Assembly: GCA_020638795.1 (NCBI GenBank)
Contig: JACKHW010000003.1
Location: 62,001 to 126,000 of the forward strand
Direction of reading: 5' to 3'
DNA: 64,000 nucleotides
DNA from: Planctomycetota bacterium
GTDB lineage: Bacteria; Planctomycetota; UBA1135; GCA-002748355
Shown one piece after another: positions 58,556 to 64,000 of the stretch. Each line of letters opens with the position of its first letter. Position 1 is the first letter of the stretch. The notes beneath the pieces were generated by a model. The model ran no database searches, had not been told where the DNA came from, and worked only from the letters and a program-made list of their open reading frames with translations. The translations under genes and the position numbers were made by a program.

Positions 58556-61162
58556 ATGTCCGATTCGCCGCTCGATGCATCCCTGCAGCGACTCGAAGAG
58601 CGCCTGCGGCTGGCCAGAGATCGCGCAGCGGCGCTCGCGACTCCGGCGCTCGAACGCGTCGGCCCCTACCGCATCGAGGAGGAACTCGGCAGCGGTGGTA
58701 TGGGAATCGTCTTCAAGGCGAGGCACGAGAGTCTCGATCGGGTCGTCGCTCTCAAATTGATCCGCACCGAGCACAGGTTCTCGGGCGAAGCGCGAGAACG
58801 CTTCTTGCGCGAGGCGCGGGTCGTTTCGCGCCTCGATCACAAGAACCTCTGCCGCGTCTACGAGTTCGGGGAGCACGAAGGCCTGCCGTGGTTCGCGATG
58901 CAGTGGATCCCAGGTGCAACTCTGCAGGATCGACTGGACGCAGCGCGTCGTTCGAAAACACAGGTGGCGTCCCCCACCGACTTGGCGGCGCTGTTCGCCG
59001 TCCTCGCCGACGCGCTGCACTACGCTCACGAAGCAGGCCTCGTGCACCGGGACATCAAGCCGAGCAACATCGTCCTCGACGTCGATCCCGTGATCCTCGA
59101 TTTCGGCGTCGCCCGCGATACCGAAGCAGCCGACAAGACACTCACGGCATCGGATCAGATGATCGGCACCCCGCTGTATCTGCCACCCGAACGCGTGCGT
59201 TTGGATGGCTCGCGCGACGATCGCAGGCAAGACGTGTACGCGCTCGGGGTCACTCTCTACGAGTGCCTGACATTGGAGCGCCCGTTCGATGGCCCGAGTT
59301 CGGCAGCGATCTTCGAGAGCATCCTTCGGGCACGCCCCAAGCCCATTCGCCGCCTCAATCCCGCCGTCGACCCTGCACTCGAAACCGTCGTGCGTACCGC
59401 GATGGACCCCGACAAAGAGCGGCGTTACGAAACCGCTCGAGCCTTCGCCGACGATCTACGTCGTGCAGCCCGCGGCGAAACGACCGAAGCGAAGCTGCCT
59501 GGCATGCTCCTTCGGACACGCCGCTGGATCGGCGCCAACCCGGTTGCAGCGAGCGTCCTCGGCGTGCTCGGTGTCTCGACGATCGCGATCGCGTCGCAAT
59601 GGCTCCGTGCAGAACGCAACCTGCGTCGATTCGACTTGCTCGCCACCGACGTGCACCTCCAAGAACTTCGCGAGGACCCCGCGGTTCTCCTGCCCGCGCG
59701 CAGTGAGAACGTCACGGCACTCGAGCACTGGCTCGCGAGCGGAGCGCTTCCGCTCCTCGACAAGCGTCCCGACCTCGAGGCTGCACGCGACGAACTCCGC
59801 AAAGCGGCGTTTCCCTACGACGAGACACAAACACAGTTCGATGCCGCAAAGCATCCCCGTCTCCTCGCATCGCGCAGTGAGCGCAAGCGCCTCGAACAGG
59901 TCGAGGGGTTCCTCGAACGACTCGCCGGCGAAGCACCGACGGACGACATTCAACGTCGGAGGGCACGAGCAGAACGCGAGCGCGCGCGCATTCGTGCCGG
60001 GCTCGCCTTGCTCGAACGCGACCCGCTCGCGCTGCGAAGTCACCGCTTCTCGGACCCGAGCGACCAATACCTGCACGATGGTCTCGAGCGGTTGCTCGCC
60101 GCGCTTCACGAGTTCGAGCACGCGGACGTCGAGCGCGTGCGTGATCAACTCGCGTGGGCGAAGCGCGTCCAACGCATCACGATCGACGACGTGCGACGGG
60201 ATTGGGACCTCGCGCGAGATCGAGTCGCCAAGGACACGCGATTCGAAGGACTCGAACTCACGCCACAGCTCGGGCTCGTTCCGATCGGTCCCGACCCATC
60301 TTCGCGTCTCGAAGAGTTCGCGTTCGTTCGATCCGGCTCACTGCCGCGACGCGCGGCGAATGGAGTTCTGCACTGCGAACCGGACTGCGCGATCGTCTTC
60401 GTCCTCTTGCCACCGAGCGTCGCACACGTCGGGCGGAACGCTCCGGGTGAGATCGGCGATGCGGACGAACTCCCCGTGCACGACGTACGACTCGACGCGT
60501 TCTTCTTCGCCAAGCACGAACTCACGCAAGCGCAGTGGATCTCGCTCACGCGCGGTGAAGAACCGAGCAAGTTCCTCGCAGGCACGATTCACGGCGAACG
60601 CGTGTTGACGCTTCGAAACCCGGTCGAACAGATTTCGTACGATCGAACCCTCGAAGTGCTCTCGATGCACGAACTGACGATACCCACCGAAGTGCAATGG
60701 GAGTACGCATGTCGAGCACCGGACCGCGGGGCACTCACGACGAGCACTCCATGGTGGACCGGAGCCGACCTCGCGAGTTTGAAAGGCGCCGAGAATCTCG
60801 GTGACGCGACCGCAGGACGCTTCAACAAGGCTTGGCACAAGGTGCCGTTCGAGGACGGACACTACGTGCACGCTCCCGTCGGCACGTTTCGCGCCAACGC
60901 ATTCGGCCTTCACGACATGCATGGCAACGTACGCGAGTGGTGCCTCGATCGGTTCCATCCGTACAGCGACCGTGCGAGAAATGGCGACGGCCTGCGGCTC
61001 GGCTCGCGTCAGAGCGACGTCGTCGTCACGCGCGGAGGCGCTTTCGACTACGACGCGATCGCGTCTCGCTCCGCGCGGCGCGATGCCTGGCCTGCGTACT
61101 CCGTTTCCGCGAACCAAGGCGCACGGGCGGCACGCGCCGTTCACGGGCTCCGGAATCGTTGA
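58556..61162 (+). CDS. Ser/Thr protein kinase with C-terminal FGE-sulfatase-like domain
   Basis: An 868-residue signalling protein. The Hanks-type kinase (about 35-300) is complete: GSGGMGIVFKARH, VVALKLIR, HRDIKPSNIVL, DFGVARD and the PPE activation-segment end. A transmembrane helix (about 330-350, AASVLGVLGVSTIAIASQWL) leads to an extracytoplasmic helical region rich in Arg/Glu (380-560). A formylglycine-generating-enzyme-like domain follows (TQAQWISLTRGEEPSKFL, PTEVQWEYACRAPDRG, GLHDMHGNVREWCLDRFH). This fusion is common in planctomycetes; the FGE-like part probably senses a ligand rather than making formylglycine. Start ATG 58556; ATG 58544 is in frame. Confidence 0.88.
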   Translation: MSDSPLDASLQRLEERLRLARDRAAALATPALERVGPYRIEEELGSGGMGIVFKARHESLDRVVALKLIRTEHRFSGEARERFLREARVVSRLDHKNLCRVYEFGEHEGLPWFAMQWIPGATLQDRLDAARRSKTQVASPTDLAALFAVLADALHYAHEAGLVHRDIKPSNIVLDVDPVILDFGVARDTEAADKTLTASDQMIGTPLYLPPERVRLDGSRDDRRQDVYALGVTLYECLTLERPFDGPSSAAIFESILRARPKPIRRLNPAVDPALETVVRTAMDPDKERRYETARAFADDLRRAARGETTEAKLPGMLLRTRRWIGANPVAASVLGVLGVSTIAIASQWLRAERNLRRFDLLATDVHLQELREDPAVLLPARSENVTALEHWLASGALPLLDKRPDLEAARDELRKAAFPYDETQTQFDAAKHPRLLASRSERKRLEQVEGFLERLAGEAPTDDIQRRRARAERERARIRAGLALLERDPLALRSHRFSDPSDQYLHDGLERLLAALHEFEHADVERVRDQLAWAKRVQRITIDDVRRDWDLARDRVAKDTRFEGLELTPQLGLVPIGPDPSSRLEEFAFVRSGSLPRRAANGVLHCEPDCAIVFVLLPPSVAHVGRNAPGEIGDADELPVHDVRLDAFFFAKHELTQAQWISLTRGEEPSKFLAGTIHGERVLTLRNPVEQISYDRTLEVLSMHELTIPTEVQWEYACRAPDRGALTTSTPWWTGADLASLKGAENLGDATAGRFNKAWHKVPFEDGHYVHAPVGTFRANAFGLHDMHGNVREWCLDRFHPYSDRARNGDGLRLGSRQSDVVVTRGGAFDYDAIASRSARRDAWPAYSVSANQGARAARAVHGLRNR

Positions 61163-61202
61163 TCGCCGGCCAGAGCCGCACGAGGGGCGACAAACGGGCG
61201 AG

Positions 61203-61217
61203 TTTCAGCGAGAATCC
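61203..61217 (+). promoter_or_regulatory. Recurrent TTTCxGxxAxAATCC element, copy 3
   Basis: TTTCAGCGAGAATCC lies 77 bases before the subtilase start. With copy 2 it also shares the preceding AG and the exact 15-base length. Confidence 0.4.
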
Positions 61218-61279
61218 ACGCCCTGCGCCGCTCTGCCAAGGCGGACGCGTCTCGTACCTCGGTTTCCACGGTTCTCGGA

Positions 61280-64000
61280 ATGCACTCCCTCGCCACGGCG
61301 ACCCGCGTCGCTGCCTTCGTTCTCACCGCGTCGTTCGCGACACGACACTCCGCGACTCAGGCTCCCTCGGGCGCGGACGGTTCCCGAGGCACGCATCGCG
61401 ATGCCGAGGTCGAGGCGAATCGCTTTCTCGTCCATCTCCAGGAAGCGTCCCTCACGTCGACCAAGCTCGACGCATTGGCCACGAGCATCGAGGCGCTCGG
61501 CGGGCGCATCGAGCATCGCTTCGGCCTCGTGCCCGTCTTCCTGGTCACGATCGATGGTTCTCGCGTCGCGGCCCTCTCCAGCCTCCCCCTCGTCTCGCGT
61601 GTCGAGCCGGATCGCTGGCACTGTCCGACGATCAAGACCTCGACCGATGCGGCACACCATGCGTCGGATGCACTGACCGCTCGCGGGATCACGGGCAAAG
61701 GCGCGACGATCGGCATCATCGATACCGGGATCGACGAGGCGATCAGTGCGAGTCCACCGAGCGCGAATCTCTTTCCTGGTTTGCCGGGAAGTCAGAGACT
61801 CACGCCTGGACAGCGCATCGCGATCCGCGTCCCGGGCGTGCCAGCCGGCAAGGTCGGGGGCTTCGACCTCTGGTGCGGCGCATCGCAGAACGTGACCCTC
61901 CCGCTCACCGTACATGCCGACCTCAACGGGCTACCCGACCCCACGCCACTCGCGTCGTCGCGACTCGGTGTCGTGCGAGACACGGACTTCGTCAGCGCGA
62001 CTCTCGCGACACCGATCACGCTGACGGTACCGACAACGTTGTGGTTCGCCTTCACGCCACCGACCGGCGTCGACTTCGATGCACTGGTCGAGTGTGGCGT
62101 CGCGAGTGACGTGGTGATCGGTGCGTCGACGCGATCGCGTCTCGAACTCGGCTATCGCGTCGTCGTCGACGGCCGCGTCGCGCGTGCACATCGTTCGTTC
62201 TACGAGTCCGGAAATCCGACCCTGCAGCCACGCATCGCCGTACAAAAGAAGGTCGGTGCGCTCGACCCAGGCGCGCTCGATCAACACGGAACGTCGATGG
62301 CCGCGATCGCCGCGGGCTCTCCTTGGTCCACGACGAACGCCGATTCCGGACATGCGCCGGGCGCCCGCATCGCGAGCTACGGTTGTGCCGACGACAGCCA
62401 AGGAAATGCACTGACGTCGACGATCTTGAAGGCGTGGGAGAAGCTCGCATGCGACGTCGAGCCACTCGACATCGAAGCAGCAGTCATCGGCTTCTCGGGC
62501 AGTCCCGATCCGTTGAGTGCCGAACAACGGATGCTCGACGCTGTCGCACGCAACACCGACCTGCTCGTCGTCAGCGCCGCAGGCAACAACGGCCAGAACA
62601 CACAGACGAGCCCGGCAACGGTCAACGGACTGTCCGTCGGCGCGGCCGATGCAAACAAGGCCGTCGCGAGCTTCTCGTCGTTCGGCACCGTCGCCGGTAT
62701 GGCGTACCCCGATCTCGTCGCGCACGGCGTGGGCGTCGTGACCCCCGCTTCGGGCAACGAGAGCCGCGACTACATCGCGACGGGTACGAGTATGGCGGCC
62801 GCACAAGTCGCTGGCGCTGCGTTGCTCGTACGTGCGGCCAATCCATCGCTCGACGCGAACGCCGTGCGCGCGGTCTTGCTCGCTTCGACCGAAGCTTCGC
62901 CCGGAAGCGGATCGAACCAAGTCTCGACGGGCGCCGGGTGCGGCTACTTGCGCGATGATCGCGCGTGGCAGCTCGCAACGACGCCCGGCCTCGTCGGCAA
63001 CGACACCGTTTCCAGAACACGCATGCTCTGGTATCGCGACGTGCCCGTGACGAGCGGTCAGGACTACGCATTCGCGATTGCGTGGATGCGCAACGATCTC
63101 ACGAAGGCAACGTGGTCGAACCTCGACCTCGTCGTCAAGGACTCCCGCGGCAATCCGCTCGTGCGGTCCATACAGCGGTCATCGACGCATGAATTCGTGC
63201 GTCTGCGCGCTCCAACGACCGACACCTTGCGTATCGAAGTTGCGGTGACGTCGATCGACGTCCCGATCGTCAAGTTCGCATTCGCCTCGACGCTCGGATT
63301 CGGACTCGGCCAGGGCACGGCTCGTTACTCCGAGTTCGAGACCGGCTGCAAGGGAAGCGGCACGGGCGGCGGCTGTCCTGCGCTCAAGCAGGATCCACAA
63401 GATCTCTCGTTCTGCCCGGGACTTCCGCCGAAGACGCGTTTCGCGTGTCTCGTCCAGTGCCCCTGCTCGGTCGACATCAAGGGTTTCGCATTGCGCTGCA
63501 GGGCTTCGGTGCCGAACACGCCGATGCAGTGCTACCTCTACAAGTCGACGCTCTCGCTCGAGCCACAACTCGTCGCGAGCGCGACTGCGTGGATGACCGT
63601 GCAAACCGCTGAGGGCTACTACTCCGTGACGTTCCCATCCCCCGTCGCGCTGACCTCGGCCGAGGCAGCCAACTTCTTCATCGCGTTCCGCACGCCGGAC
63701 ACGGCGACGATCTGGGCCGATCACGGCACCGAGCGACTGGGTCACCACTTCGAAATGCCCGCCGGTGCACCCGGCTGGACGGGCGGTACCGGCTATCAGA
63801 ACGCGATCACCGAGATCTCGTGGGACTGGAAGGTGTCGTGCAGCCCAGGCCTGGACTGTCCTGGCGGTATGGAGCCATGCCTCGAAGGCGAGGACCTGCC
63901 GATCGTCGGCTCGCAGCGGTTCGCGGTGCGACTCCTGCAAGGCTTGCCGAACGGCCTCGGCATCCTGATGACCGGTGTCGAAACGCGCTGTCTTCCGCTC
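61280..64000 (+). CDS. Secreted subtilisin-like (S8) protease with inserted beta domain, 3' truncated
   Basis: The frame is open from ATG 61280 to the window end (907 codons, no stop). A signal-like N-terminus precedes an inhibitor-I9-like prodomain (NRFLVHLQEASLTSTKLDAL and RVEPDRW). The S8 triad is Asp148 (GIIDTGID), His336 (DQHGTSMAAIAAG) and Ser504 (ATGTSMAAAQVAGAALL), with oxyanion Asn436 (AAGNNGQN). The Asp-to-His distance is 188 residues, against about 30 in subtilisin. The insert is a beta domain (RIAIRVPGVPAGKVGGFDLW). A related domain (RFACLVQCPCSVDIKGFALR) recurs after the catalytic domain. It probably digests extracellular protein. Confidence 0.87.
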   Translation, partial: MHSLATATRVAAFVLTASFATRHSATQAPSGADGSRGTHRDAEVEANRFLVHLQEASLTSTKLDALATSIEALGGRIEHRFGLVPVFLVTIDGSRVAALSSLPLVSRVEPDRWHCPTIKTSTDAAHHASDALTARGITGKGATIGIIDTGIDEAISASPPSANLFPGLPGSQRLTPGQRIAIRVPGVPAGKVGGFDLWCGASQNVTLPLTVHADLNGLPDPTPLASSRLGVVRDTDFVSATLATPITLTVPTTLWFAFTPPTGVDFDALVECGVASDVVIGASTRSRLELGYRVVVDGRVARAHRSFYESGNPTLQPRIAVQKKVGALDPGALDQHGTSMAAIAAGSPWSTTNADSGHAPGARIASYGCADDSQGNALTSTILKAWEKLACDVEPLDIEAAVIGFSGSPDPLSAEQRMLDAVARNTDLLVVSAAGNNGQNTQTSPATVNGLSVGAADANKAVASFSSFGTVAGMAYPDLVAHGVGVVTPASGNESRDYIATGTSMAAAQVAGAALLVRAANPSLDANAVRAVLLASTEASPGSGSNQVSTGAGCGYLRDDRAWQLATTPGLVGNDTVSRTRMLWYRDVPVTSGQDYAFAIAWMRNDLTKATWSNLDLVVKDSRGNPLVRSIQRSSTHEFVRLRAPTTDTLRIEVAVTSIDVPIVKFAFASTLGFGLGQGTARYSEFETGCKGSGTGGGCPALKQDPQDLSFCPGLPPKTRFACLVQCPCSVDIKGFALRCRASVPNTPMQCYLYKSTLSLEPQLVASATAWMTVQTAEGYYSVTFPSPVALTSAEAANFFIAFRTPDTATIWADHGTERLGHHFEMPAGAPGWTGGTGYQNAITEISWDWKVSCSPGLDCPGGMEPCLEGEDLPIVGSQRFAVRLLQGLPNGLGILMTGVETRCLPL

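Noticed and set aside
1..64000. Mobile elements, CRISPR arrays, prophage or toxin-antitoxin modules
   Set aside because: No transposase or integrase motifs, no regularly spaced repeats and no phage structural genes were seen.

Overview
The window looks like chromosomal DNA of a free-living, GC-rich (mid-60s % by eye) member of the Planctomycetota. The main evidence is two complete modules of the DUF1501 / DUF1549-DUF1553 'planctomycete cytochrome' families, plus WD40-cytochrome and pre-peptidase (PPC) proteins, a VCBS/FG-GAP secreted protein, a Ser/Thr kinase fused to a formylglycine-generating-enzyme-like domain, and many Tat- or lipobox-bearing exported proteins. Genes are tightly packed. 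Same-strand neighbours very often share ATGA or TGATG stop/start overlaps, and convergent pairs nearly touch or overlap. I see no insertion sequence, prophage, CRISPR array or rRNA. One tRNA-Arg(TCG) is present. No gene-free stretch exceeds about 300 bases; the longest (31788-32065) holds only a possible promoter.

Layout. 1-4508 (minus): start of a tricorn-like protease, a degenerate DnaG-like TOPRIM protein and a secreted alpha/alpha-toroid protein. 4616-5416: lipoprotein MsrA. 5367-13118 (minus): a four-gene operon (DUF1501, PPC protein, DUF1549/1553, cytochrome-WD40) in which every junction is a 4-base ATGA overlap. 13188-18554 (plus): SprT-DUF2786 protease-like protein, then a second DUF1549-LamG-DUF1553 plus DUF1501 pair. 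18557-32791: trpS, a phospholipase-C-like/phosphodiester glycosidase fusion, tRNA-Arg, an M1 aminopeptidase, uridine kinase, class III alcohol dehydrogenase plus hydrolase, galM back-to-back with a GH95 fucosidase, DUF493, an MBL-fold hydrolase and a hypothetical protein. 32958-45714: a secreted protein, Na+/solute symporter, glnS, a PLP decarboxylase, a sugar-1-kinase / GHMP kinase / nucleotidyltransferase group, an oxidoreductase, a DUF1295 membrane protein and an isolated eboA-eboB pair. 45926-53263: a complete Na+-translocating NADH:quinone oxidoreductase operon, nqrABCDEF-apbE-nqrM. 53324-56270: the candidate selenoprotein, an acyl-CoA dehydrogenase and a CARDB secreted protein. 56429-64000: VCBS protein, kinase-FGE protein and a truncated subtilase.

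The most notable item is a hidden gene at 53324-53656, just downstream of the Nqr operon. It encodes a 110-residue lipoprotein with a heavy-metal-associated (HMA/MerP-like) domain whose first metal-binding cysteine is replaced by an in-frame TGA, giving a UxxC motif. Eleven bases after the TGA begins a 6-bp hairpin with a GU-containing loop, extended below by a bulged U and three more pairs. That is the layout of a bacterial SECIS element, so the gene most likely encodes a selenoprotein that conventional gene callers would split or miss.

Functionally, the window combines sodium-motive energy conservation (Nqr with its flavin transferase ApbE and iron maturation factor NqrM, plus an Na+/solute symporter) with surface polysaccharide and sugar salvage (GH95, GalM, NahK-like and glucuronokinase-like kinases, nucleotidyltransferase) and a large exported proteome. 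A short element of the form TTTCxGxxAxAATCC recurs 70-90 bases before three genes in the right part of the window and may be a shared promoter or regulatory site.
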